DNA from: Vanilla planifolia
Lineage: Eukaryota > Streptophyta > Magnoliopsida > Asparagales > Orchidaceae
Length of the DNA stretch: 64,000 nt
Direction: 5' to 3'
Assembly (NCBI GenBank): GCA_023846275.1
Contig: JAIUJO010000289.1
Location: 496,001-560,000 of the forward strand
Of this stretch, positions 1-13,727 are shown piece after piece. A program made the position numbers and the translations under genes. Positions within the stretch are counted from its first letter, which is position 1. Each line of letters opens with the position of its first letter. A model generated the notes under the pieces. It was given only the letters and a program-made list of their open reading frames with translations, ran no database searches and was not told the origin of the DNA.

Positions 1-3000
1 TTAGTTATGTCCCATGGAATCTTACAAAATATTGGAATAATAGTAAATAAAATAATTAAAAATCTAAAAATAAATATCTAATTAGATAGTGCTTATTAAG
101 ATAAGTCTAATGACATTTGTTTTATCCACATCAGAATAAATAATAATAAATTATTATTTTAATGTTAAGTAAATGTATATTAAAAGAAAAATTTGGTAAG
201 TATAAATAATGTAATACAGCAAAAATCCAAGTAATGTAAATATGCTTGGAACGAGATTTAGAGTAATATAATAATATGGTAAAATCAAAGAAAAAAATTA
301 GTAGAAATGAGTAAAATTGTACACAAAAGAATGTTCTCTACAGCCAAGAAAATGGAGGGAAAAATGTTCGATCGTCAAATTAGATATGTGTCAAAAAATC
401 TTTTAAAGAGGGAAAAATCATTAATACTAAAATATTTAAAAATATAAAAATAAATATTTTGTTGGATGGAGCTCGTAGAGAGGAGTCCAAAGTCTTTTTT
501 ATATCGATTATATGTCAGTTGGATTTACTATGAATTACAAATATAAATAGTCATAAAAAATAACAAAATTTTCTTTTATTATTATGTTATATGTTTAACT
601 GCATAAAGCTTATCCAGATAAGACCAATGGCAATTGTTTCATCCCGATCAGACCTCTGTTATAATTACTATGAATTAATAAAGCTAGAAAGTATAAATAA
701 TAATAAATTATTTTCTTAATATTTTGTAAAATGTATAATAAGATGGAAATAAGATAAAATTAAGCAATATAATATAATCAATTTTGTGTGAAGACTAGTC
801 ACATGAGTGCAAAGTTGGAGTTTTATGTTAATATAAAAAACTAATAGTGAAAAGTTTAATTAAGTGAGATAAATTATAATGGAAGCTGTATTCCAATATG
901 CAATAGAGATTTAGTATAACACCCTTGATCATCAAATCAAGGTTAAAAAAATTATCTTGTATAATGGACAAAAATTATAACCTTAATTTTTTAAAATTTT
1001 AAAAAATATATATTTAATTAGAGATATCTCATTAAAACAAGAGCAATGATACTTCATATAGTTCCTTTAAACCACCTTTGGAATTCCTTAACATACAAAA
1101 ATAAATAAGTATAAATAATTATAAATTATTTTACTAATAAAAAATAAATATATATTAAAGCTAAAAATGTGATTATTTAAAGTAATATAATATAACAAAA
1201 TCAAAGTGATGTGAAGGTCACAAGGGAGGAGAGTTAAAGTACCATAGCATTGTGATCAAATAAGAGAAAACAATTTGAAGAAATGAAATCAATTATTTAG
1301 AAAAGTTGTACTCCGAGATTTCAAGAAAATCGAGTGCCACATCCATGATAATCAAATTAGTTGCAAATTTAAATCCCTCATAAAGCATGCCAAACCATAA
1401 AAATCATAATATTTAAAAAAAAATGAATATTTAGTTGATTAGAGCTTATGGAGATAAGTCAAATGATGTTTTTTTAAAGCAAATCAAACCTCATTTATAA
1501 TTATTACAAATTATAATATTAGTTATCTCCAATAATAATAAGTTATTATTTTAATAATATATAAATATTTGTTAAAGCTAAAATAAGGTGAATTAAAGAA
1601 ATTTAATATAACCAAATATAAATGATGTATAGGTTATAGAGATAAGATTTATGTTATAATGTAAAATAACTAAATCAAAGAAAAAATTTAAAGAAATGAG
1701 ATAAATTATAAGGCAAAGATGCAATCCAAGATACTACGAAAATCAAATATAATATCCTTGATCAACAAATCAAGTACAAATAAAAATATCTTATAAAGCT
1801 CACAAAAACTACGTAAAAGAATTATTAAATTATAAAATTTAATATTTATTTTGGCAAAGATTAGGAGAAGAGACTAATGATATTTTATTCAATCCATTAC
1901 ATCTCATTCAAAATTATTTTGAATTATAAAAATAAATAAACATAAATCAATGGTAATTACTGTTATAATTTTATGTAAAATATATTAAAGATAAAATGAT
2001 CTACATTAATGCAACATAATATTAAGAAAGCAAAGTAATATAAAAGTTAGAGGAGTGGAGATTTTGTGTGATATAGTAATATAACCAAATTGATGCAAAA
2101 AAGTTACAAAAATTGAAAACATTTAGCATAAAATTGATCTTTTTGAGACATTGTTTTCTTTAAGACAATTGATCTTTATTTAGTTATTATTAATTAAAAA
2201 ATTGAATTTGCATAAAGAATATTAAAATATTTTTGTAATACCAAGAAAATAAATATTTTAGTAAAAATTACATAAATTGAACAATTATAATATAACTAAA
2301 TTAAAGCAATGGAATTGTCCCATGAGATGAAATTTAGAAATACAATGTAATATAACCAAATTATGGAAAAAATACAAATAAATAAGATAAATTATTTGGG
2401 AAATTTGAGTTAAAAATTACTTAAAAAATCTAATGTAATATCCTCAATCAAAAAATTAGGACAAATCAAAACACCGTGTACTTTGTGTTTAAAACCTAAG
2501 AAATAAAATATTCACAAAATAAAAAAATTAATATTTAATTTAAAGTTGTTCATTAAAAAAAGTCCAATGATGTTTCTTTCATATTGATCAAACCTTTGCT
2601 AGAATTAATACAAATTAGCAAAGTAAATATGCATTAATAATAACACCGTAAAATTTTGATATTAATGAAATATATATATATAAAGCTAAAATGAGATAAA
2701 TTTGAGTAATATAATATAACTTAGTCAATGAGATGTAAAGGTCATATGAGATGAGAATTATATTAACATAATACTATAAAATAATAAAAAAGAAAAGTAG
2801 AGATAAATTATATTAGAAAGCTAATTTTAAGGTACTAAAAAGACTAGCTGTAACATCGTAAATCATGTAATTATAGCATTAGTGATCATCAAATTTGCTA
2901 CAAATATGGATGACTCATAAAGTTTCAAAAACCCTAAAATTAATATATTTAAAAAAATAAAAATGAATATTTAATTTTGCAGAGCTTGATGATATTTGAG

Positions 3001-6000
3001 TAATGACCTTTATTTTATTTTAATCAAACCTCATTTGGATTTATCAGGAATTACAAATACATAAAGATAAATAATAATAAATAAATTTTTTTATTTTAAG
3101 TAATCATATATCAAAGCATATATTCGATAAATTAAAGCAATGAATTTTAATAAAAGAAAAGCAAAGAAAGAGTCACATGACAAGAGAGATTGTTCAATAG
3201 TATCATAGGCAAATTAATGTGAACAACTTGAAAAAATTAGATAAATTGTTTGGAAACAGTTTTTTATAGTAAAAATATTAAGTGTAAAATCCATGACCTC
3301 AAATTATTTAAGAAATACTAGTTCTCGTAAAATGTAACAAAACCATTAAAATAAGAAATTTAAAATATGAAGATGTATATTTAATTTGCAAAAGCTCATA
3401 AAGAAAAGTCTAAGGACATTTTGTTATTCTTCATTAGGTATCGATTGGAATCACTATAAATAAATAAATAAAAATAAAATAAATAATACTAAATTTTTTT
3501 TAATATTAAGTAGACATAAATTAAAGTTAAAATAAGATAAATTAAAGCAATGTAATATAACCAAATGAAAGTAATATAAGGATAAAAAAGAAGAGATTTA
3601 GTCCGTCTTATTTAAATAACGAAATGAAAAAAAAAAAACAATTCAAGAAATTTGATAAAGTATATGAGAAAATTATATTCAAAAATATTAATTGGAATGA
3701 GTGTAACATCAACTATCATCAAATTAGGCACAAATTAAAATCTTTTAGCATGAACTCAAACATTAAGAATTATTATAATTATAAATATAACAAATAATAT
3801 TTAATTACGTAAACTTTTTAAAATGAGTTCAATGATCTTTCTTTCCTCTTAATTAGACATTGTTTGGGGTTAATATTAATTAAATAATAAATAATATTAA
3901 ATAATAATTTTTTATATTAAGTAGACATATTAAAACAAAAATGTGATGAATTGAAATAATAAAATATAACCTATTAAAGGAAAAGTAAAGGTCACAAGAC
4001 ATAAGAATAAGAGGTTCATAGAAATGTAGCTAAATCAACACAAAATTTTTTTACAAATACAATAATTATATGGAAATGTCTTTGGGTTCCAAAATAATAA
4101 AGAGATTGAGTATAACACTCTCGATGTCAAATTAGTCACAACTCAAACAGTCTCTTTAAGGATGCTAAAACCCTACAAATAAATTTTTTAGAATATTAAA
4201 ATGAATGTTTAATTAGATTGAGCTCATTAAGATGAGTGCAATAAAAATTGTTTTATCTTAACAAAACATTAATTATATGTAAATATATGTCAAATCTAAA
4301 AAATGAAATAAATTGAAGTAATATAATATAACAAGATCAATGTGAAGTAATGCTCACACGAGTGGAGAATTGAACATTCATAGTAATATAAATAGCTCAA
4401 AGCAAAAAATTGGAATAAATGAGATAAGTTGTACAAGGATGTTGCATTCCAATATATAAGAAAATCATAAAAAAAGAATATTTAATTGGATAGAGAAAAA
4501 AAAACAATAATCCAATATCATTGTTTTGATCGGGCATCATTTGGAGTTATTTAAAATTAAAAGAATAATTAAGCATAATATTAAATATCTCTAGTTTTTT
4601 TAATAACAAATTAGAATATTTTTTGGAAGCAATATGAATACAGGTACTTTCTAATATTAAATAAATACATTTCAAAATGGAAATTAGTTAAACTAAATCA
4701 AAGTAATAAAATAAAATCAAAACGAAATAAAAGCCTCAGAATAAAAAAAAATTAGCATTTTATAGTAATATGCCAAGTAAAAGAAAAAATATTGAACACT
4801 TGGGAAAAATTGTATACGAAAGTTGCATTCAAACATATTGAAAAAATTGACTAAAATATCAAATAAGGTGCAAATAAAAATATCGTATAAAGTGTGTGAA
4901 AACCTTAGTCATATAGAATATTTGTTGGTATAAAAATGAATATTTAATATGTTAGAGTTCCTCGTTATGAGTTCAATGATAATTTTCATCTACGTTAGAC
5001 ATCATTTTCAATACTACAAATTACAAAATTAACTAATTATTAATAATGATAAATTATTAACTTAATATTATTTAAATAAATATTAGGACTAAAATGAGAA
5101 GTATAACCAAATCAAAGAACAAAATTTAAAAGAACGACATAAATATCATAAATAGAATTCCAAGATCCTAAGCTAATTGAGTGTGAGGTCCTCAATTATT
5201 AGATCTAGTACAATTCAAACTCTCTCATGAAGAGTGTAAAAAACTTAAGAAATGAAAATATTTAAAAAATATTAAAAAAATTTAATCGAATGGAGCACTT
5301 CAAGACACATCTAATGATCTGGGTTCTATCTCGTTCGGTCCTCACTTTGAATAATAAAAATTACAAATTTAAAAAAGTATACATAATAATATGTTTTTAA
5401 TATTAAGCAATTTCATATAAAATTAAAATAAGATAAACTGAAGTAATATATAATTTCCAAATGAAAGTGATTTAAATGGCACGGTTATTGAGAATTATGT
5501 TAGATTGTATAATAAAATTAATAGCTATTTTGAAGTATCCATCATCAAAATAAGGTAAAAATCAAAATGTCATGCAAATCATACAAATATTTAAAAATAT
5601 ATATTTAAAATATAAAAATATGTATTTAATTAAATAAAACACTTTAAAGTTGTCAAATGGCTTTTCTTTCTTCTAAATCAGACCCCATTTAGAATAACTA
5701 CGAGTTATATAAGTAAATCTACAAAGACAAGTATAAGTTATTATTTTAATATTATGTGAATATATATCAAAGGTAAAATGAGATAAAATAAAATAATGGT
5801 AGAACCAAATCAAAGTTGTTTAATTGTCACCTTGGAGGATATTTAATGTCACATAGCACTACAACAAAATAAAAAACAAAATATTTGAACAACTGAGACC
5901 ATATAAAAGAAAGTTACAATATAAGACACTAAAGATATTTAGTGTAAAAGTCTTGATTTTTAGTTCAAGTACAAACAAAAATACCACTTAAACCATGACA

Positions 6001-7225
6001 AAACTATAGAAGAGAAAATTTGAAAACATTTAAAAAATTATATTTAAAAGGAAAGGTGTTGTCATGAAGACTAAAATGCCATTGTTTTTTCTTGAAAAAA
6101 CCTTATTTGAAATTACTATTAATTAAAAAATTAAATAAGCTTAGTAATATTGATTTCTTATTTTCATACTAAGTAAATTTTACTTAATATTTAAATGTGA
6201 TGAATTAAAATAATTTAAAATTGTAAAATAAAAGAAATGTAAAGGTCTAATGAGTGGAGATATAGATTTACAGATTAATATAAGTAATTAAAAGCAAAAA
6301 ATGTGAAAAAAAGAGATAAATTATTCAAGAATGTTGCATTCTAAGATACTAAGGAAATGAAGTACAACATCCTACATCATGAAATCATGCACAAATAAAG
6401 ATATTAAAATTTAAGAAAATAAATTATTATGAATATAAAATGCATATTTAATTGATTAACTACTAAGATGAGTCCATCAATGTTTTATTTTTCTAGATCA
6501 GACCTAATTTAAATTACTATGATTTACTAAATTAAATAAGCATAAATAAAATAATATGCTTTTTAAGTTTTTATAAATAAATATTGAAATTATATTTTGA
6601 TAAATAGAAGCATTATAATATTACCAAACCAAAGTAATCTAAAGATTACATGAAATAGAATAAGATTTTTCTTATAATATTACCAAATAAAAAGAAATGA
6701 GAACAAAAGTGATTATTTGTGTGGGAAAGTTAAAATTTTAACACATTAAGGTGTTTGAGAGCAACATCCATGATAGTCAAATAAATTATGAATCAAAATA
6801 TCTCATAAATCTTGTAGAAAACCCAAAAAAATATTTGAAAATATAAAAATAAATATTTAAATGGATAGAGCCGTCAGGTCGAGTCCAACGACAATTATTT
6901 TGTCTCAATTTGGTAGCTTAGAATATCATGATTCACCAAAGAAATTAAGAGTAATTAATAATAAATTATTATTTTAATATTAAGTAATTTAATATCAAAG
7001 TAGAAATGAGATAATTTGAAAGAATGTAAAAAAATAAAATCAGAGCGACAAATTTAATGAAATTGGACATATGGTAAGTGAATGTTGCAATCCAAGATTA
7101 TAAAATGATGGAGTGCAATACCCTTATTGTCAAATTAGGTATAAATCAAAATAACTAATTAAATATCAAAAAATAAAATAAAATAAAAATTATAAATATA
7201 TAAGAATTAATATTTTATTATATCG
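1..7225 (+). repeat. Degenerate ~410-bp satellite-like array, plus orientation
   Basis: About 17 tandem, highly diverged monomers. A convenient anchor is the segment resembling 'ggatagagctcattaagatg' followed by a 'gtccaatgac'-like stretch. It recurs near 80, 455, 593, 1010, 1428, 1842, 2530, 2966, 3378, 3798, 4206, 4468, 4938, 5278, 5620, 6041, 6445 and 6846. Full-length spacings cluster at 400-436 bp, and shorter ones (262, 340, 342) look like internally deleted monomers. Order inside a monomer: the anchor; a 'cataaataataataaatta' stretch; 'taagtaaatatatattaaag'; a 'gagataaattgaagcaatg' box; two 'taatataaccaaatcaaag' boxes about 60-70 bp apart; 'gaaatgagataaatt'; 'gttgcattccaagatac'; 'gatcgagtgtaacatcc'; and 'atgccaaaaccctagaaa'. 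Neighbouring monomers differ everywhere, so the array is old and not recently homogenised. No gene was seen here. Confidence 0.85.
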
Positions 7226-7239
7226 ATAACATTATAATG

Positions 7240-10200
7240 GTTTCTTTCAATTATATTACACAATATCAGTTTATCTTATTTTTGCTTTAATGTTATTCAC
7301 TTCAAATTAAAATGATAATTGTTTATTATAAATTCTTCGTTAGTTTTACAATTCATAGTAATACCAAACGACTTTTCATCAATCTGAAATAAGTGCCATT
7401 ATAGTTATCTCAATGAGTTCTTTCAAATTAAATATTTATGTTTATATTTTTAAATATTTTTAGCATATGATTTTGGCATACTTTACATCATATTTTGATT
7501 TGTATCTAATTTGTTGATTAAAGATATGACACTTGATCTCCACTGTATCTTGGATTATAATTTTTCTATAAAAGTTGTCTCATTTCATCAAATTTTTTTC
7601 TTTAATTTGATCATATTACTATTCAACTCTAAATCTCTTCTAGTGTGACCTTTGCATTACTTTGATTAGGAAATATTATATTGGTCTAATTTATATAGCT
7701 TTTACTTTAATATATATATACTTAATATTAAGATAATAATCAAATTTTATTTATGCTTTTTTACACTGATAGTATATAGAAATTTTCTATCATTTTCCAT
7801 CTTTTAAATTAGTATAATTGTGCTCCATTATTGTTTTTTAATTTTTATTATTTTACCTTTAATGTATTTCTTCTTCAAATTAAAATGATAGTTTAATATT
7901 AGTTTTGCATATTTAGTTTTGTAATTTGTAGTTATGAAGAACAAGGTCTTATCAAGACAAAACAAATCTTTTTAGACATCACAATGTGCTCTATCTCATT
8001 TAATATTGATTTCAAAATTTTTAAAATATTTTTTTAGTATTTTTGCATGCTTTAATAGACATCTCAATTCCCCAGGCAATTAGTGTCATTTCTAAAATAC
8101 TTTCTTTTTACTTTTTATGTATTACTATGAAAAAATAACTCTCCACTTAGGTGACCTTAAAATCATGATAGTTTTTTTATACTATATTGTAGAAATTTAT
8201 CTCACTGCACCTTTGATAAATTTTTTTTTTTTGCAGTACTTATATGCAAGGTTCGAGTGAATGGCACAAATTTTGTTGGAACCATCTTCACTGGCACTAC
8301 CAAATTTGGTAGTTATTCTTATATTCTTATTTTTTATTTTAGAAACATTTGGCTTACTTTATAAGGCATTTAGTTTCATACTTCATTTGTTGATTATAAA
8401 TATTATTCTTGATCTACTCTACATCTTAGATAGCAACCTTCCCATAAATTTATGTAATTGTCTTAAGTAATTTTATTTAACGTCCTAGTGTTCTCCTATT
8501 TGAATTTTAGGTGCCATTGATTACATTACATTACATTATTTTAATTTATTTTATTTTCATTAACACTAATTTTATACCATTAAAATAATAATTTATTATT
8601 TTGTTTATTAAACTAATTAATCCACAATAAAACAAAATGTGTTCTGATTGAGACAAAATGAACAATGTTGGACTCAACTAGATTGGTGCTATCTAATTAA
8701 ATATTAAATTTTATATTTTAATTTCTTTATTTTTTATGTTTTTAGCATGTTTTAATAGACATTTTGGTTCATACATTATTAGATTGTTGAGGTTGTTACA
8801 CTTAAGCACCTTAGTATCATTGAATGCCTTGTAGTTTGCTATATTTCTACAACTGTTTTGCATTTGTTTTGTTATATTATTAACAAACTCTTGTTCTCCT
8901 CAAGTGTAGGCCTTATGTTGGGATGATTTGGTTATATTAATATGCTTCAATTTCATCTCATTTTTCGAATAACATATGATTTCTTATATTAAAATAATAT
9001 TTTATTATTATTTAAGATTATTTAATTAGAAAACTCATAATAATTCCAATCAGTTTTTGTTGAAAGAAAAATAAACATCATTGCACATGTTTGAATGTGC
9101 CCTAAAAGATATATTAAAGATAAAATAAATGCCAAAGGAATTTTGTTGATGAGGTCAAACAAATTAAATACTAGTTTGTATATTTTTAGAAATGTTTTGG
9201 TAATTTTTTATGCTTTTTGAAATATTTTGATTGATACTTGATTTGATGATCGAGGAAGTTATATTTGATTATTTTAGCATCTATAATTGGAACTTCATAA
9301 TATATTTTATCCCAATTGTTAAAACTTTTGGGTTTGGTTAATGTGTAACAATATAAAAAATTGAATATTCTTGCATGTTATCTTTAAATCACTTTGATTT
9401 GCTTTTATTAGATTTCTTCAATTTATGAAATATTTCAATAATAATTAATTATTATTATTCTTTTTCTTTGATAATTTGTAGTAATTCTAAATGACTTCTG
9501 ATCAAGATGAAGTAAGCATTGTTTGAGTCATCTTGATGAGCATTATCTTTTTTCATAATAATTTTCAAATTTCTAAATATTTTATTTTCTAGAGTATTTG
9601 CATGCTTTACTATCATTTTGAGTATTACTAAATTTGATGACTAGGTATATTACATGTGATCTCCTTAGTCTCTTGGAATTCAACTTTCTTATATAATTTA
9701 TTTTAGTACATAAAATTTATTACTTTAATTTGATTATACTACTCTATAACTCTAAACCATATATCATTTGACTTATACATTTCTTTGAATTTGTTATGTT
9801 GCATTGCTTCAATTTAGCTCATTTGAATATTAATATTTATTTATTTAATATTAAAATAGAAAGTCACTATTATTTATACTTATTTTCAATAGTAATTCAT
9901 AGTAATTCCAAAACTTGGTTGATTAAGATGAAACAGATGTCATTGGACTCATCTAAATATGCTCTATACAATTAAATATTAATTTTTTATACTTTTAGAT
10001 TTTTTATGTTCTAAGGCTTTGTTATTCTTTGCAAGTTATTATTTGTACATTATTTAGTCAATGAGGAGTCTATACTCAATCTCCTTAACATATTGGTATT
10101 CAACTATCCCATAAAATTAATATAATTTCATTAAATATTTTGCAATGATTTGGTTAGATTACTATATAACACAAACTTATTTCATATTACCTTTACAATG

Positions 10201-13200
10201 ATTTGATTTGGTTATATTGTATTTCTTCAATTTGTTTTATTTTTACACAAACACCCATAAAGAAACACACACACACATATATATTTAAAAAAAATAATTC
10301 ATTATTATTTTTTCTTATTTAATTCAATAATTACTGGTAGTTTCAAGTGGCATCTCATTGGTAAAACAAACATCACTTGACTGCTATAGAAGGTAATTTT
10401 TCATATAACTTATCCCATCTCTTCAAATGTGTCACTTTAGATTGGTTATATTACTATGTTACATGAAATCTCTCATTGTGTGGTCTTTACATCACTTTCA
10501 TTCAATTACACTTCACTATTTCAGTTTATCTTATTTTAGTATTAACGTATGTTTATTTAACTTAAAAAAACATTATTGTTAATTATGCATACTTTTGTTA
10601 ATTTAAATAGTTACAAATGAGGTCTGATTGTTAATTATTCATACTTCTTGTGTAACGTATACAACACTTTTATTTTATTGTAATGCTTTGATTTATTTTT
10701 TCTCATTTAAGTTTTAATGAATATCAACCTAATTTAAAAATAATAATTTAGTATTATTTATGCTTATTTTCTTTACAAATCATAGTTCTTTCCATGTTAC
10801 CCAATTAAGAAGAAAATAACATTGTCTGAATTGTGTCGTTGACCATTATTAACCTAAACATTCTTTTCTCTATCTCTTAGTATTTTATTTTGTATGGTTT
10901 TTAAATTCCTTGGGAGAATGTTTTACTCTTACTTTTTTTGATAATCGAAGTTATTGCATTAGATTCCTTTAGTTTCTTCAAATGTAACATTCCTTTAAAT
11001 TTTATCACATTTCATCAATTTATTTTTTAAATTTTGTAATATTACTATATAACTCTAAATCTCATCACATGTGACTTTTACGCTTCTATTTTGGTTGTGT
11101 TATATTACTTAAATTTATCTCTTTTCAATTTTAATTTTTATTTACTTAATACTAAAATAATAATTTATTATTGTTTAAGGCTATTTAATATTGCAATTAA
11201 CATTAATTTAGATTGAAACCTTTTAAGAAGCAACAAATGCTAGTGAACTGACCTCAATATGCTCTATGTAATTTAATATTAATTTCTACTTATTTAAATT
11301 TTTTATTTTCTATAATTTTTGTATGTTCTATATTCTATATTTGATAATGAATGATATTACAATTAATCTACTTAGTAACTTTTATTTCAACATTCTAATA
11401 TAATTTATTTTGTTTCCATTAATGTTTTGCTTTGTTTTATTGATAATACTATGTAACTAAAATTCTCCTCTCCTGTGATTTTGATCATGCCTCATTGTTT
11501 TATATTGCATCATTTTATTTAATTAAATTTTAGATTTTTGCATATTTGCTAAATATTAAAATATAACTTATTATTTTTTATGTTTATTTTCTTAGTAGTT
11601 TAAAATAATTCCAACTGAGTTTCAATTATGATGAAACAAATATCATTTCCTCGTCTCGACAAGTTTCCTACAATTAAATATTCAATTTTATACATATTTA
11701 AATATTTGATATTTTGGTGACATGGAAAAGTTTATGAGACATTATAATTCCCAATTTGATAATCAAGACTATTGCACTCCATCTCTTTAATACATTGAAA
11801 TGAAAAATTCCCATACAATTTTTCTTATTTCTTTCAACCTTTTTTAATTTAGATATATTACAATGGAACTCGAACTATCATCTCTTGTGACCTTTACTTC
11901 ACTTAGCTTTAGTTATATTACATTTGCTCAATTGATCTCATTTTAGCTTCACAATCTATTTACTAAATTTTTATGATTTTTTATGTTGTTAATTCATACT
12001 AATTCAAAGAGATGTCTGATTAAAACTAAACAAATGCTATTTGGCTCATCCTAAGAAGATCTCTCCAATATGTAATCAATTTGATATATTTTTTATATTT
12101 TAATTTTAAGTGTTTGCCATGTTTTATGTGTTATTTTCATATGTACCTAATTTAACTAACAATGATGTTACAATAGATTTTATTAGCACACTTTAATGGT
12201 ACTTTCTTATACAAGTTATCACATTTTATTCAACTATTTTCCATTGATTTTGTTATATTACAGTGCAACTCAAAATCTTTTATTATTTTGCCTTTATATT
12301 GTTTTGACTTTGTATATTATATTCTTTCAACAACTCCCATTTCACCTTTAATTTATGTTTACTTAAAATTTAAAGAATACTTTTCTTTTTATTTTTTGCT
12401 TATTTAATTTGCTAATTTGATTACCTTAAAAGAGTTCTAATCAACATGAAATAAACTTCATTATGGATATCTTGATGAGCTTTATCCAATTTACTTTTTT
12501 GTTTTATAAATATTTTGATATTTTATTTTCTTGTGTGTGGTATAAATTACTCTAAAATTTTATTAATAGTATGCTTTGCCCAGTGAGGATCCTACAAGTC
12601 ATCCCTTTAATGACTTAGAATAATACTTTGCCATATAGTTTATGTAATTTATTCAAATGTTTTGTTTTTATTTAGTTATAATACTTTGTAATTATAAATC
12701 TGATCTCATGTGATATGTACATCACTTTTATTTAGTTATATTACATTGCTTCAATTTAACTCATTTTAGCTCTAAATATCTTTAATTAAAGTAAAAATAA
12801 TAGTTATTTTATTTTTTATTCCTATTTATAATGATAATTCATGGTAATTCCTAATGTCGTCTTATCAAGATAAAAAAATGTCGTTGGAATTTCCTTAAAG
12901 AGATCTATGCAATTAAATATTTGTTTTAAAATTTTAAATAATTTTCTATCTGTGACATTTTCATACTTTATGAGATATTTTTTTTTCTTCATGATTGAAT
13001 GGTCAAGAATATTCCACTAAATTTCCTTAATAATTTGTAATACAAATTTTCCTTAAAATATATTTAATTTGTAAACTTTTTCATTTTGATTTTGTTATAT
13101 TACAATGAAACTCTAGTTCTTCTGTCATGTGACCTTTACATTACATTGATTTGGTTATATTAAATTTCTTTAGTTCATCTCATTTCAACATTTTGATATA

Positions 13201-13725
13201 TTTACTCATTTTTTGAGTTATAATTTACTATTATTAATGCTTATTTGTTCTTGTAACTTTCAGAAATTCCAAGCGAGATCGACTTGAGATAATACATGCA
13301 TAATTGCACTCATGTTGACATGATCTAAATAATTTAATATTCATTTCTGAATTTTTTAATATTTGTTTATATATCTAGTATGTTTTATGAGACATTTGAA
13401 TTCATAGCTAATTTTCTTATCTAGGATGTTATAGTTAGTAAGCTTTACAAGTTTTTCAATTTGCACTTGATTTAGCTTTTGAGGAAGTTACCTTACATTC
13501 TTTAGATTCTTGAAATGTTATTTTCTTATACAATATATCTTATTTCTTCAACATTTTCACTTTGATTTGGTTATATTCCTATGCCACACAACATGTTCTC
13601 TAAGGTTGACTTTACATCATTTTTATTTAATCATATTATAGTTTATCTATTTGCCTATTCTCTACTTCAATATATATTTACTTAATATTAAAACAATAAT
13701 TTATTATTATTATCAAAATTTACCA
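7240..13725 (-). repeat. Degenerate ~410-bp satellite-like array, minus orientation
   Basis: The same monomer family as the first array, reverse-complemented: 'tttgatttggttatatta', 'tttatgcttatttacttt' and 'aggatgttacactcgatctcc'-like boxes recur in the reverse order. The flip occurs near 7215-7260. From about 7.75 kb onward the monomer variants match, in order, those near 20.04 kb and 38.48 kb. This makes the stretch part of higher-order copy A. Near 10,630 it jumps to sequence matching about 29,715 in copy B, so roughly 6.8 kb present in B is absent here. The few open frames, such as 8261-8470, fall in ordinary monomer sequence and are not genes. Confidence 0.82.
10264..10284. repeat. Short (AC)n(AT)n microsatellite, copy A
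   Basis: A run of AC dinucleotides passes directly into four AT units. It lies at the monomer position equivalent to 'ctttaatatatatttactt' on the minus orientation. The orthologous places in copies B and C carry (AT)62 and an interrupted AC/AG/AT tract. Confidence 0.85.
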
Positions 13726-13727
13726 GG

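Noticed and set aside
1..7225. CRISPR array, because of regularly spaced similar segments
   Set aside because: The period of ~410 bp, the continuous homology between boxes and the plant-type retroelement are incompatible with CRISPR repeats and spacers.
8261..8470. A 69-codon hydrophobic open frame, typical of many such frames (also 13,855, 18,252, 23,786, 29,405, 46,073)
   Set aside because: Each lies in a satellite monomer or the retroelement-associated segment. The hydrophobic bias follows from T-rich sequence, and the equivalent place in other copies is not open.
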